46,393 bases of DNA from CAYQAJ01 sp964415245 (GCA_964415245.1 CAYQAJ010000007.1:1-46393); one strand, 5' to 3'. Numbered from the stretch's first letter, positions 8,287-17,483 are shown. Program-made: numbers and translations. Notes: a model not told the origin generated them from the letters alone.

Positions 8287-9557
8287 AGGTGTTTTTCGCT
8301 GCGGACGAATAGAGCGTTGTCCGATACGGCGGGCGATCCCAACACGCGCTCGCCGAACTGCGCGGTGCCGACGATCTCGCCCTTCTCGCCCAGGCGCACC
8401 ACCGCGGCTTTGCCGTCCTGGTCGATGCAATACATGTGTCCGCCCGCCACGACCGGCGTGGCCCACTGCGTGCCTCCGACTCGCAATTGCCACAGCAGCT
8501 TGCCGTCGTCGACCTGCGAGCACGAGAGCACACCGCTGTAGAGCGCGTACACGCGACTCTCGTCGACCACGGCGCTGGCTGGACCGGGCCGCATGCGGGG
8601 GGAGTTCCACAGCAGCGTGGCCGCCGTGCCCTCGGTCGGCGGCGCCAATACTGTGAGCCCGTTGGAGGGGATGTACACGCGACCGTCCCGGTACACGGGA
8701 GAAGCAATGTCGCCGCACCGGACGTCATGCCGCCAAAGCATTTCGCCCGTTCGCGCGGCGTGCGCCGTCAGCCCCGAAGGCGATTGCAGCAACACGACGG
8801 TCTCGCCGCCGGCCCGCATTACTGTCGGCGACGCCCAGTTAGCCGCTGCATCGCGGCGGCTGCGCCATCGATCCTCCCCCGTGGCGGTGTCGATGCCGGC
8901 GGCGAAAGGATCGCTCTGGCTCTCGACTTGCACCACGATCGTGTCGTCGGCCAGCACGGGCGAGCAGGACATTCCCACATCGTTGCCGGCCTTGGGATAG
9001 TCGTGGCCCAGACCGCGATACCAGCGGAGGTTGCCGTCGAGATCGAGACACGCCAGGTCGTTGGAAGAGAAAAACGCATACACGTAGCGGCCGTCGCTCA
9101 CCGGCGTGGGTGCGGCGTTGGCGCTGAAAGGGTGCGTGAGCGTGCGACCGGTCGCCCAGAACGTCCGCCGCCACAGTTCGTCGCCCGATTTCGAGTCGAA
9201 ACACAGCACGTACAGCCGATCCTGCCGCACTCCATCGCTGGCAGTGACGAACACCCGGCCATCGACCACGATCGGGCCCGAGGGTCCGCGACCCGGCAGG
9301 TCGGCCTTCCAAGCCACGTTTTCCTTTTCGCCCCAGGTGAGGGGGAGCGAGTCGTCGGGTGCAACGCTGGTTCCATCGGGTCCGCGAAACCCCGGCCAAT
9401 CCGCCGCCGCGGAAAGACACACAGCAAACGTCGCGACGATTCCAACTCCGGCGACACACGCCGCGCGTACGGCACGCGCCTTGATTCGAGCGACGCTCCG
9501 CCCTGACCGGACAACGCCGTGCCCCTTATTGGTCATTTGGATTTGGTCATTGGTCAT
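8265..9557 (-). CDS. Secreted PQQ-like beta-propeller protein
   Basis: Exported propeller protein of about 423-430 residues. A hydrophobic signal segment ending in AAA is followed by DWPGFRGPDG, the hallmark of planctomycetal outer-membrane-assembly/PQQ-like propellers. Repeated blades carry motifs such as GDELWRRTF, GNLRWYRGLG, GEMLWRHDV and GKLLWQLRV (Trp-containing closing strands). No catalytic residues can be assigned; such proteins are often annotated as PQQ-binding-like without cofactor evidence. The start is uncertain: ATG 9557 and ATG 9536 both lie inside a low-complexity repeat, and the signal peptide follows either. It sits 53 bases after a secreted protein gene and overlaps aroA at its 3' end. 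Confidence 0.82.
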   Translation of the reverse strand: MTNDQIQMTNKGHGVVRSGRSVARIKARAVRAACVAGVGIVATFAVCLSAAADWPGFRGPDGTSVAPDDSLPLTWGEKENVAWKADLPGRGPSGPIVVDGRVFVTASDGVRQDRLYVLCFDSKSGDELWRRTFWATGRTLTHPFSANAAPTPVSDGRYVYAFFSSNDLACLDLDGNLRWYRGLGHDYPKAGNDVGMSCSPVLADDTIVVQVESQSDPFAAGIDTATGEDRWRSRRDAAANWASPTVMRAGGETVVLLQSPSGLTAHAARTGEMLWRHDVRCGDIASPVYRDGRVYIPSNGLTVLAPPTEGTAATLLWNSPRMRPGPASAVVDESRVYALYSGVLSCSQVDDGKLLWQLRVGGTQWATPVVAGGHMYCIDQDGKAAVVRLGEKGEIVGTAQFGERVLGSPAVSDNALFVRSEKHLWKIAAP

Positions 9558-9592
9558 TGATATCTGTTTGTGATTTGTGCTTTGGTGCTTTG
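9531..9592. repeat. Short low-complexity direct repeats
   Basis: Read on the minus strand, units of the type CAAATCACAAA, GACCAATGACCAAATCC and AAATGACCAAT recur between the lipoprotein-like gene and the propeller gene, running into the start of the latter. The composition is AT-rich compared with its surroundings. Such stretches occur between genes in many planctomycetal genomes; here it obscures the true start codon. Confidence 0.55.
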
Positions 9593-9609
9593 CCCCCGTC
9601 CCGCTTGAG

Positions 9610-10653
9610 TCACTGGCTGTTCGTCTTTCGGTCCTGCGACAAAATAGCGGTCCCCAGCGCGTCGCAAACCCGCAACTGGAAGTCCCAGGTCTGCGCCCAG
9701 TCTTCCGTTTGCTCGTTCTGGCAGATTTTGACGAGGATTTCGTTGCGGCCCTTTTTGAGCATACCGCGACCGACATACTGATCGATGCCGCTGTTGGTGT
9801 GGTACACGTGGTTGGCCGTAAGCAGTTTGCCGTTGAGCCACACTTTGTTGCCGTTGTTGCAACCGAGCCGCAGTTCNNNNNNNNNNNNNNNNNNNNNNNN
9901 NNNNNNNNNNNNNNNNNNNNNNNNNNNNNNNNNNNNNNNNNNNNNNNNNNNNNNNNNNNNNNNNNNNNNNNNNNNNTTCCACTCGACGATAAACCCGAAA
10001 TGCTCGGCCAGATCGACCGGCTGGCCCAGCTTTTCGAGCTCTTCGGCGGCGAGATTGATTTGGTCGACGTCGCGGGCGGCGGAAAGCGCCTTGCGGTAAG
10101 CGGCACCCGCCGCGACTTTGTCGCCTTTCGCGCTCAGCTCCTTCGCGCCGCCGAGCGCCATTTCAACCGCGTCGCGGCGTAGCTCGGGGCTCTCGTCGTG
10201 GAGCATGCCGGGAATGAGCCGATCGCGCGCCGTGGGATCGACGCTCACTAGCAGCTCGTAGGCCGTGCGTCGGGCGCGGGGGGCGTGCGATGTGTCGAGC
10301 AAGAACGCTTCGAGACGCGACGCGGGGAGGTTGCCACCGCCTTGCACCTTCCGCTGGGCGATCGTGTCGACGGCCGCGCGAATCCAATTCGTCGCCAGCG
10401 GTCCGGCGCCGTCCATTCCGCTGAGAACATCCGGAAGCTGCGACACCGGCGCCTGCGACAGCCGCCCGACCGCTGCAATCGCCTCGCGATGTCCTTCGCC
10501 CTTGGGACCGACGGCGCGAATCTGCTCCAGCAGGGGCGCCACTTCGATCGTCTCGGCACCGGTTGCAGAATCGTTCAAGGCGGCGCATGCGACCAGGCCA
10601 AATGTCGCTACCAGCGCCGCCAAGACTCTCGACGCGTTTCGATTCCGCTTCAT
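9610..10653 (-). CDS. Exported, lipoprotein-like protein with C-terminal beta-sandwich (contains gap)
   Basis: Starts at ATG 10653 with GGAG seven bases upstream. The signal peptide ends in LVAC, a fair lipobox, so the product may be a lipid-anchored envelope protein. Residues of about 25-210 are alpha-helical and Ala/Leu/Glu-rich, like a HEAT-type scaffold (for example LLDTSHAPRARRTAYELL). After the 100-N gap the sequence (KVWLNGKLL, GRNEILVKICQNE, WDFQLRV) looks like a galactose-binding beta-sandwich. The frame is the same on both sides of the gap. Function is not recognised. It is followed by the PQQ-like gene and aroA in the same direction. Confidence 0.7.
   Translation of the reverse strand: MKRNRNASRVLAALVATFGLVACAALNDSATGAETIEVAPLLEQIRAVGPKGEGHREAIAAVGRLSQAPVSQLPDVLSGMDGAGPLATNWIRAAVDTIAQRKVQGGGNLPASRLEAFLLDTSHAPRARRTAYELLVSVDPTARDRLIPGMLHDESPELRRDAVEMALGGAKELSAKGDKVAAGAAYRKALSAARDVDQINLAAEELEKLGQPVDLAEHFGFIVEWXXXXXXXXXXXXXXXXXXXXXXXXXXXXXXXXXXELRLGCNNGNKVWLNGKLLTANHVYHTNSGIDQYVGRGMLKKGRNEILVKICQNEQTEDWAQTWDFQLRVCDALGTAILSQDRKTNSQ
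9877..9976. other. Assembly gap, 100 N
   Basis: Unknown bases inside the lipoprotein-like gene. The frame is conserved across it, so the true length probably equals 100 modulo 3. Confidence 0.95.
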
Positions 10654-10922
10654 CGGTTGCTCCACATTGATCGCCGAGCCGCGATCGACGGACCTGTGGG
10701 ACATCCGCCTCGTCGTTCGGCTCGGTCACATTGTAGTCGGATTTCGGCCCCGTGGTAGGCGCCCGATTCTTTGCGCCGCTTGCCGCGCTTCGCGCGGTCA
10801 TGCGGAATCTTATGTTCCCATTACGGCGATCGACGGCGATGCTTGCGACGCCTCTTTCAAAGTGATACGGTTGATGAGTAGCGCGGCACAGCCAGGGGCA
10901 TGCAGTACACGGAGGCGGGGCC

Positions 10923-12333
10923 ATGTTGCGATCCTCTCGACCGAACTCTTGCGGCGCGATACTGGTCGCGCTCGGATGCGTTGCACTCACCCTCTGCCAG
11001 ATTTCGCCCGCTCGGGCACAGGGCCAGGTCGGCTCGGTACAATTGACTCCCTTCGTCGTCGGCCTCACGCCGATCATCGGTCCCGGCGGCGGAGTGGGCG
11101 GAGTTGCAATCGACGCCGACGGCGCTATCTCGCGAGTCGAGCGCGACGAATCGGGCCGACTGCGTGAGCTGCGCATGCGGGCCATGGGCGAAGTGCCCGG
11201 CGACGTGGCCCGCGACAGCAAATTGCGAAAGGTGTCGCTCGCCCGGCTCGAAGCGCTGATTGCCCACCACATGGAACAAGGAAAGCCGCTGCCGGACGAA
11301 GTGCAAAACCTGGCCGGCCTCACGCGAATCGAATTCGTGCTGGTGTATCCCGAACAGGGCGACATTGTGCTGGCCGGTCCCGCCGAGGGCTGGAAGCTCG
11401 ACGCCGGCGGCATCGCCGTCGGCCGCACGTCGGGCAAACCGGTGCTTCAACTCGACGACCTGCTCGAAGCGCTGCGCGCCGCCGAACCCGCGATCAAGAC
11501 CGGCACACTCTGTTCGATCGATCCCGACGCCGAGGGGCTCAAACGGCTGAACAAGCTGCTCGACCAGCGCGGCCTAGTGCCGAGCGAAGCATTGATCGAG
11601 GTAGTCGAGGAGGCGCTCGGTTCGCAGCGGATACGATTGGAAGGGGTCGAACCCTCTAGCCACTTCGCACAGGTGATGGTCGCCGCCGACTACCTGATGA
11701 AGCGCTGGGCGATGGGCTGGGAGCCGGCGCCCGTGGCGGGCATGCCCAGCTACATCGAATTGCTGGCCAAGAGCTCGGGGCGTTTCCCCCGCAACGCCAT
11801 GCCGCGGTGGTGGCTCGCGCCGCGCACCGAGCCATTGCTGCACGATGCCGATCGCCTGGCGTGGCAGCTTCGTGGCCAAGGCGTGCAAGTGCTCACCGAG
11901 GACGGCTTCCTCTCAAGGACCGGCCAGGTGGTCGACTTAGGCAAGGCGCACCCATTGGGTGAGAAATGGGCGGCCACGATGACGGAGAAGTACGACGAGC
12001 TATCGACGCACGTGCCCGTGCTGGCCGAGCTGCGCAACTGCATCGATCTGGCGATCGTTGCCACGCTGCTGGTTAAGGAGGACCTGCCGGCCCGCGCGAA
12101 TTGCCCGCTCGCGCTATTGATGGATGGCGAGCGATTGCAGCTTTGCCAGTACCATGTTCCCCGCACCGTCTCGTCGCGGGCGAGCCTCACGCGCAGGGGG
12201 CGCGAGTGGATTCTAAGCGTTTCGGGAGGCGTTGATGTCGACGCCTGGGGCGCTTTGGAAGACGCGCAGCAAGCCGATGGATTGGCGAAAGTTCGCACCG
12301 ATGCCGCTCCCATCGCGAAGCGCGAAACGCCGG
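10923..12333 (+). CDS. Exported DUF1598-like protein (3' end in gap)
   Basis: ATG 10923 is preceded by CGGAGG. A signal peptide (hydrophobic run ending ARA, residues about 10-32) exports the product. The remaining 440 or so visible residues include RIEFVLVYPEQGDIVLAGP, a block about MVAADYLMKRWAMGWEPAPV and LCQYHVPRTVSSRASL. The middle block is the pattern I associate with the planctomycete-specific DUF1598 family. The biochemical role is unknown. The gene enters the N gap at 12334; after the gap this frame no longer looks like protein, so the stop must lie inside the gap. Confidence 0.68.
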
Positions 12334-12433
12334 NNNNNNNNNNNNNNNNNNNNNNNNNNNNNNNNNNNNNNNNNNNNNNNNNNNNNNNNNNNNNNNNNNN
12401 NNNNNNNNNNNNNNNNNNNNNNNNNNNNNNNNN
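12334..12433. other. Assembly gap, 100 N
   Basis: Lies between the DUF1598-like gene, whose 3' end it hides, and xylulokinase. Confidence 0.95.
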
Positions 12434-12462
12434 GAAGTACGCACCTGGGGAGTCAACCGGCG

Positions 12463-13989
12463 ATGAGCGCTTTTCTGGGGATCGATATTGGCACGTCGGG
12501 CACCAAAACGCTGGCCATCAACGAACGGGGCAAAATCCTGGCCGAAGACGCCGTCGGGTATCCCCTCTATCACCCTAAGCCGCTGTGGAGCGAGCAGGAT
12601 CCTGAGGACTGGTGGAATGCCACGGTCCGCTCGGTGCGCGCGGTTGTCAAGAAGGCGCGGCTTAAGCCCGCCGACGTGAAAGCGATCGGCCTGTCGGGGC
12701 AGATGCACGGCTCGGTATTCCTGGACAAGAAGCACAAGGTCATTCGTCCGGCCATTCTGTGGAACGATCAGCGCACCGCCGCCGAGTGCGAGGAGATCGA
12801 GCGCCGCGCCGGCGGGCGGGCCAAGCTCATCCAAATGGTGGCCAATCCGGCGCTCACCGGCTTCACCGCCCCTAAAATCCTTTGGCTCCGCAACCATGAG
12901 CCGCGCAACTTCGACCGCACCGTGCGCGTGCTGTTGCCCAAGGACGACGTGCGCCGCCGCATGACGGGCGAGTTCGCCACCGACGTGAGTGACGCCAGCG
13001 GCATGCTGCTGTTGGACGTGGCCAAGCGCGACTGGTCGCGACGGCTACTATCGCGGCTCGAGCTGGACGTGAGCCTGCTGGCCAAGTGCTACGAATCGGA
13101 AGAAGTCACCGGCAAACTCACGAGCGAAGCCGCCAAACTTCTCGGACTGACCACGAGCTGCGCCGTAGTGGGCGGGGCGGGCGACTGCGCCGCCAACGGC
13201 GTGGGGACCGGCGTCGTGGCCAGCGGCGTGCTCTCCACCTCGATCGGCACGTCGGGCATCATGTTCGTACACAGCGACAAGGTCCAGATCGACCCACTGG
13301 GACGGCTGCACACGTTCTGCCACGCAGTACATGGCAAGTGGCACATGATGGGCGTCAGCCTCACGGGCGGCGGCGCGCTCGATTGGTTCGTGCGCCGCCT
13401 GTGCGCCGATATCGGCGACGGGAAGAAGAAGGTGAACGCCTTCGACCTGCTCAACCGCGAGGCCGAAGCGGTGCCGCCGGGATCGGAGGGGCTTTTCTTC
13501 CTCCCGTATCTGGCCGGCGAACGCACGCCGCACGCCGATCCGCTGGCCCGTGGCTGCTTCGTGGGGCTCACGCTCAAGCACACGCGCGGGCACATGGCGC
13601 GTGCCGTGATGGAAGGAGTAACCTACGCCATGCGCGACAGCCTGGCGATCATCCGCGAGATGGGCGTGCCGGTGCGGCAAATCCGCGCATCGGGAGGCGG
13701 CTCCAAGAGCCGACTGTGGCGGCAGCTTCAGGCCGACGCTTTCGGTCAGAAGGTCGTCACGATCAATGCCGAACAGGGGCCCGCGTACGGTGTGGCCCTG
13801 CTGGCGGCGGTCGGCGCGGGAGCGTACAAGAACGTCGAAGAGGCGTGCGCCGCCACGATCAAAGTGGTGTCCGAAACGCCGCTGAACCGCACGGCGAAAA
13901 AGGTGTACGACCGAGGCTTTCCCGTTTACCAGGACCTGTACCGCTCGCTGAAAGGAGATTTCAAGAAAATCGCGGCACTCGATGCGTGA
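12463..13989 (+). CDS. xylB: Xylulokinase
   Basis: FGGY-family carbohydrate kinase of 508 residues that would phosphorylate D-xylulose with ATP to feed the pentose phosphate pathway; cytosolic. The N-terminal phosphate loop GIDIGTSGTK starts at residue 5. Also seen are GLSGQMHGSV, ILWNDQRT, the catalytic-region GGAGDCAANGVGTG (Asp as catalytic base), TSIGTSG, LPYLAGERTPHADP and the C-terminal ASGGGSKSRLWRQ. Length and motif order match XylB rather than glycerol kinase. ATG 12463 begins directly with the family N-terminus. No xylose isomerase or transporter lies nearby, so the sugar context is not visible here. Confidence 0.93.
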   Translation: MSAFLGIDIGTSGTKTLAINERGKILAEDAVGYPLYHPKPLWSEQDPEDWWNATVRSVRAVVKKARLKPADVKAIGLSGQMHGSVFLDKKHKVIRPAILWNDQRTAAECEEIERRAGGRAKLIQMVANPALTGFTAPKILWLRNHEPRNFDRTVRVLLPKDDVRRRMTGEFATDVSDASGMLLLDVAKRDWSRRLLSRLELDVSLLAKCYESEEVTGKLTSEAAKLLGLTTSCAVVGGAGDCAANGVGTGVVASGVLSTSIGTSGIMFVHSDKVQIDPLGRLHTFCHAVHGKWHMMGVSLTGGGALDWFVRRLCADIGDGKKKVNAFDLLNREAEAVPPGSEGLFFLPYLAGERTPHADPLARGCFVGLTLKHTRGHMARAVMEGVTYAMRDSLAIIREMGVPVRQIRASGGGSKSRLWRQLQADAFGQKVVTINAEQGPAYGVALLAAVGAGAYKNVEEACAATIKVVSETPLNRTAKKVYDRGFPVYQDLYRSLKGDFKKIAALDA

Positions 13990-14114
13990 GCGGCACGCCG
14001 ATCGTAGTGTGACAATGTAGTGCCGTGGGGCTACAATCTGGATTTGAGGGCCACAGGACCCGCCGAGTCCGAAAGCCGATTTCCCATCAAGCAACTGGCG
14101 ATAGGCGCAAACCT

Positions 14115-14333
14115 ATGTCGATCGATCTTCCTCTCGACTCCATGACGACATCACAAAAGCTGGAAATCATGGAGGCCTTGTGGGCGAGCCTTTGTCGAAA
14201 TCCGTCTGAGGTACAGTCGCCGGCGTGGCACGAAACCGTGCTAAAGGAGCGCAAACGCCGCCTCGAATCGGGCGAGGCGAGCGTAAGTGACTGGGAGTCG
14301 GCGAAGCAGCGCATTCGCAAAGCCCGCCCATGA
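14115..14333 (+). CDS. Antitoxin, putative addiction-module component
   Basis: A 72-residue, charged, mostly helical protein (MTTSQKLEIMEALWASL, then PAWHETVLKERKRRLESGE and SDWESAKQRIRK). This is the classic pattern of the addiction-module antitoxin family paired with ParE/RelE toxins. The stop overlaps the toxin start as ATGA (14330-14333), so the two are translationally coupled. An in-frame upstream extension is possible, but ATG 14115 matches the family start. Confidence 0.85.
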   Translation: MSIDLPLDSMTTSQKLEIMEALWASLCRNPSEVQSPAWHETVLKERKRRLESGEASVSDWESAKQRIRKARP

Positions 14334-14626
14334 TTGTGCAGATTTCGAGCGACGCGGAGTTGGACATCCTGGAGGGGTACCGATTCTACGAGGATCAATC
14401 TCCGGGCTTGGGTGAGTATTTTCGCGATAGCGTGCTGGCGGACATTGATGCCCTGTCGTTTTTCGCTGGCATTCACGAACGAGCTTTCGGACATCATCGA
14501 ATGCTGTGCAAGACGTTTCCGTTTGCCGTCTACTACGACTGCGACACACGTGCCGAGCGGGCCATTGTAATCGCGGTAGTGGACTGCCGCCGCAGTCCAT
14601 CGTGGATGCGCGACCGGCTCACATAG
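14330..14626 (+). CDS. RelE/ParE-family toxin
   Basis: A 98-residue protein that starts inside the antitoxin stop codon. MIVQISSDAELDILEGYRFYEDQSPGLG, split over the first strand and helices, and the C-terminal pattern of positively charged residues (CRRSPSWMRDRL) fit the ParE/RelE plasmid-stabilisation fold. Targets in the family are gyrase (ParE) or ribosome-bound mRNA (RelE); the sequence alone does not decide. The pair stands alone between xylB and the peroxiredoxin-kinase gene. Confidence 0.82.
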   Translation: MIVQISSDAELDILEGYRFYEDQSPGLGEYFRDSVLADIDALSFFAGIHERAFGHHRMLCKTFPFAVYYDCDTRAERAIVIAVVDCRRSPSWMRDRLT

Positions 14627-14692
14627 CCGCGAGCGAAAGCACGTCGAGTCTCAACGCCGTGTAATCGTCGCTTGCGTCATCGGTTCCAACGT

Positions 14693-16069
14693 ATGGACAG
14701 ATCACTCGCCATCGTCGGCAAGCGGGCGCCCGAGTTCGATCTGGCCTGCACCATGGGCTCGTCGTCGTCGCGGCGGCGGGCCACGTCGGCCGACTACCGC
14801 GACCGCTGGGTGGCGCTGGTCTTCTATCCGCGTGACTTCTCGCTGGTCTGCCCCACCGAGCTGACCGCTCTGAGCACGCGAATCGACGAGTTCCGCAGTC
14901 ACGCGTGCGACATCCTGGCAATCAGCACCGACACCATCGAATCGCACGAGCGCTGGATCAAAACGCCGCGCCCCCAGGGCGGCTTGGGGGGCATCCAATT
15001 CCCCCTGGCAAGCGACGAGGATGGATCGGTCTCGCGGGCCTACGGCGTATTGCTGGAGCCGCAGCGCGTCGCGCTGCGCGGGTTGTTCATCATTGACCCC
15101 AACGGGGTGTTGCAGTACCAGGCGATTCATAACTTGAGCGTGGGCCGGCGCAGCGACGAGGTGCTGCGGGTGCTGGCGGCGCTGGAATCGGGCGGAATGT
15201 GCCCCGAGGACTGGTCGGCGGCGAGCCCCACGCTCGACCCGACCAGGGCGCTGATGCCGGGGTCAATGCTGTCGCATTTCCGCATCGACGCCGAGGTCGG
15301 CCGCGGCTCGTTTGCCTCGGTCTATCGGGCCTACGACACGGTGCTGCACCGCTCGGTGGCGGTGAAAGTGTTCGGGCCCGGCGCGACGTCGACCCCTCGT
15401 GAGATTTTGGCCGAGGCGCGCGCTGCCGCCGCGCTGAATCATCCCAACGTGTGCGCGATCTTCACCGTCGACAACAGCGAAGGGGTTCCGTTCATCGCCA
15501 TGGAGTACGTCGATGGCCGGCCCTTGAGCGCCCTTGTGAAGTCGGGGCCGATGCCCCCGGCCGAAGTTGCCCGAGTCGGCCGCCAAGTGGCCCTCGGCAT
15601 GGCCGCCGCCCACAAAAGCGGCATCGTGCACGGCGACCTCAAACCGCCCAACATCCTTTTGACCAACGATGGCACCGCCAAAGTGACCGACTTCGGCCTA
15701 TCGCGCCATTCCGCGGCGCGCGGCGACCTCGACGAAACGCTCGACTGGGTCGCAGGCGAACTGGGGACCATTGCCGGAACGCCGGGCTACATGTCGCCCG
15801 AACAGAGCCGCGGCGAACCGGCCGTCCCCGCCAGCGATGTCTTTTCCTTCGGCACGGTGGTCTACGAGATGCTGACCGGCCGCAAGGCATTTTCCGGGCG
15901 CAGCATTTTGGAGGTGCTCAACCAGATCACGAACGTGGAACCGGAAGGCCACGCCTCCCAGGTGCCGGAACCGTTCAACGAGATCGTCCGCCGCTCGCTG
16001 GTGCGGGAAGCGGAGAAGCGCGTCCTTACGATGGAAGAAATATCGCAACTGATTGAGAGCTGCCTATAA
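14693..16069 (+). CDS. Peroxiredoxin fused to a Ser/Thr protein kinase
   Basis: A 458-residue two-domain protein. Residues 1-175 are a 2-Cys peroxiredoxin (AhpC/TSA type). The active site is P46-x3-S50-x2-C53 in FYPRDFSLVCPTEL, the conserved arginine R129 is in LRGLFIID, and the resolving cysteine C170 is in GGMCPEDW. Residues of about 193-458 are a complete kinase domain: GRGSFASVYRA, VAVKVF (ATP lysine), HGDLKPPNILL (catalytic Asp present, the usual HRD Arg replaced by Gly), DFGLSR, GTPGYMSPEQ. There is no signal peptide or membrane helix, so it is cytosolic, unlike most planctomycetal kinases. It could couple peroxide reduction or sensing to phosphorylation (inference). ATG 14693 matches the peroxiredoxin N-terminus. 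Its stop overlaps the next start. Confidence 0.92.
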   Translation: MDRSLAIVGKRAPEFDLACTMGSSSSRRRATSADYRDRWVALVFYPRDFSLVCPTELTALSTRIDEFRSHACDILAISTDTIESHERWIKTPRPQGGLGGIQFPLASDEDGSVSRAYGVLLEPQRVALRGLFIIDPNGVLQYQAIHNLSVGRRSDEVLRVLAALESGGMCPEDWSAASPTLDPTRALMPGSMLSHFRIDAEVGRGSFASVYRAYDTVLHRSVAVKVFGPGATSTPREILAEARAAAALNHPNVCAIFTVDNSEGVPFIAMEYVDGRPLSALVKSGPMPPAEVARVGRQVALGMAAAHKSGIVHGDLKPPNILLTNDGTAKVTDFGLSRHSAARGDLDETLDWVAGELGTIAGTPGYMSPEQSRGEPAVPASDVFSFGTVVYEMLTGRKAFSGRSILEVLNQITNVEPEGHASQVPEPFNEIVRRSLVREAEKRVLTMEEISQLIESCL

Positions 16070-16329
16070 TGCAGAAAACTGTCCGCGCTCGCGTGATCCG
16101 CGTCGGAAAGTCGCGAGCGATTCGCATTCCCGATGCCTCGCTCGACCAACTCCGACCGGGAGAGGTCGTCGAGTTGGCCGTTCGCCGCGATGCCATACTC
16201 GTGCGGCGGCAGCGCTCGGCTCGCGAAGGTTGGGCCGCTGCTTTTCAAGCCGCGGCAGCGCGAGGACGGGATCGACTGCTCGACGAAAACCACGGCATGC
16301 AATGGGATGCGAACGAGTGGCAGTGGTAA
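16069..16329 (+). CDS. MazE/AbrB-type DNA-binding protein
   Basis: An 86-residue protein with an N-terminal swapped-hairpin AbrB/MazE domain (IRVGKSRAIRIPDASLDQL, then LRPGEVVELAVRRDAILV). Its acidic, Trp-rich C-terminus (WDANEWQW) is typical of MazE antitoxins, which use it to wrap the toxin. The start overlaps the stop of the peroxiredoxin-kinase gene (TAATG), implying translational coupling. The usual MazF/PemK toxin does not follow; the next gene is a metabolic enzyme. It may be an orphan antitoxin or a regulator of its own operon. Confidence 0.8.
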   Translation: MQKTVRARVIRVGKSRAIRIPDASLDQLRPGEVVELAVRRDAILVRRQRSAREGWAAAFQAAAARGRDRLLDENHGMQWDANEWQW

Positions 16330-16398
16330 TGTTCTGATTCCACGTGGTCTCGACTATTTGCAACGCGCGACATTTCGACTGTGCCCGTCTCGGTCCCG

Positions 16399-17355
16399 AT
16401 GTCCTTTCTCTACCTCACCGAAGCCGAAGTCGAGCAGGTGCTCGACATGCCGCTGGCCATCGAGCTGGTCGAAGAGGCGTTTCGTCGACTGGCCCAGGGC
16501 GAGGCGCACAACGTGCCGCGCGTGCGGGCGCGCGCCACCGGCGTCGTGCTGCACTCGATGTCGGCCGCCGCCGAGTATCTGGGACGCGTCGGCTGGAAGC
16601 AGTACAGCACCACCCCGCACGGTGCCCGATTCCACGTCGGACTCTACGACTCCGCCAGCGGCAACTTGCTGGCGTTGATCGAGGCCAATCGCCTGGGGCA
16701 GATGCGCACCGGCGCGGCGACCGGTGTCGCCGTCAAGCTATTGGCCGATCCCGAGGCTGATTCGCTAGGGCTATTCGGCGCCGGCTGGCAGGCACAGAGT
16801 CAGTTGGCGGCCGCGGCGGCGGTGCGGCCGCTCAATCGGGCTCTCGTTTACAGCCCCAACGCAAAGCATTGCCGCGCCTTTGTGGCGCGCATGACGCAGC
16901 AATACCCGTTCGAGATCGGCATGGTCGAAAAGCCACGCGACGCCGCCGACGGGCTGCCACTGGTAATCACGGCCACGACCAGCCGCGTGCCGGTGCTCGA
17001 CGGCGCCTGGCTCGCCCCCGGTGCGCTGGTGTGCGCCATCGGCAGCAATTGGTCCGAGAAGGCGGAAATCGACATGGAGACGATTCGCACCGCCGAGCGC
17101 ATCGTGTGCGACAGCGTGGAAAGCTGCCGGCGGGAGGCGGGCGACCTGATTGCCGCCGCCGACAAAGGCGCGTTCCACTGGTCGCGGGCCATCGAGCTGT
17201 CGGACGTCGCCGCCGGCAAGCTGCCGGGTCGCATCTCGGCCGACGGCATTGCGCTCTTCAAATCGGTCGGAATGGCGATCGAGGACCTGGCCGTCGCCAG
17301 CCGAGTGTACGACCTGGCCCGAGAGCGGGGCCTCGGCAGAGAAATGCCGGGGTGA
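16399..17355 (+). CDS. Ornithine cyclodeaminase / mu-crystallin family protein
   Basis: An NAD-dependent enzyme of about 318 residues in the ornithine cyclodeaminase/alanine dehydrogenase/imine reductase superfamily. The Rossmann motif GLFGAGWQAQSQ and the family segment CAIGSNWSEKAEID are clear, with an N-terminal LYLTEAEVEQVLDM start typical of the family. The exact substrate cannot be told: members deaminate ornithine, reduce imines or oxidise alanine. ATG 16399 is preferred over a GTG 18 bases upstream. It follows the MazE-like gene by 69 bases and could be in its transcript. Confidence 0.88.
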   Translation: MSFLYLTEAEVEQVLDMPLAIELVEEAFRRLAQGEAHNVPRVRARATGVVLHSMSAAAEYLGRVGWKQYSTTPHGARFHVGLYDSASGNLLALIEANRLGQMRTGAATGVAVKLLADPEADSLGLFGAGWQAQSQLAAAAAVRPLNRALVYSPNAKHCRAFVARMTQQYPFEIGMVEKPRDAADGLPLVITATTSRVPVLDGAWLAPGALVCAIGSNWSEKAEIDMETIRTAERIVCDSVESCRREAGDLIAAADKGAFHWSRAIELSDVAAGKLPGRISADGIALFKSVGMAIEDLAVASRVYDLARERGLGREMPG

Positions 17356-17363
17356 GTGGCCGG

Positions 17364-17482
17364 ATTGTCAGTTGTCCGTGGTCAGTTGTCAGTTGTCAGT
17401 TGCAAATGTTTCCGGCTCTTGACTCTCGACTCTTGACTCTCAACTCTGCCCGCATTCTGCACTCCGCATTCTGCACTCCGCA
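17364..17482. repeat. Cluster of short tandem repeats
   Basis: Three simple families run one after another: TTGTCAG units (17366-17402), GACTCTT/GACTCTC units (about 17418-17446) and two GCATTCTGCACTCC units (about 17451-17478). The stretch separates the converging ornithine cyclodeaminase-like and NADH dehydrogenase genes. No coding or structured RNA content is apparent. Confidence 0.7.
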
Positions 17483-17483
17483 C

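Noticed and set aside
8287..8718. N-terminal extension of aroA
   Set aside because: Arg/Ala-rich sequence that is the shifted frame of the PQQ-like gene; EPSP synthases start near the GTG at 8286.
16069..17355. MazEF toxin-antitoxin module
   Set aside because: Only the MazE-like gene is present; the following gene is an ornithine cyclodeaminase homologue, not a toxin.
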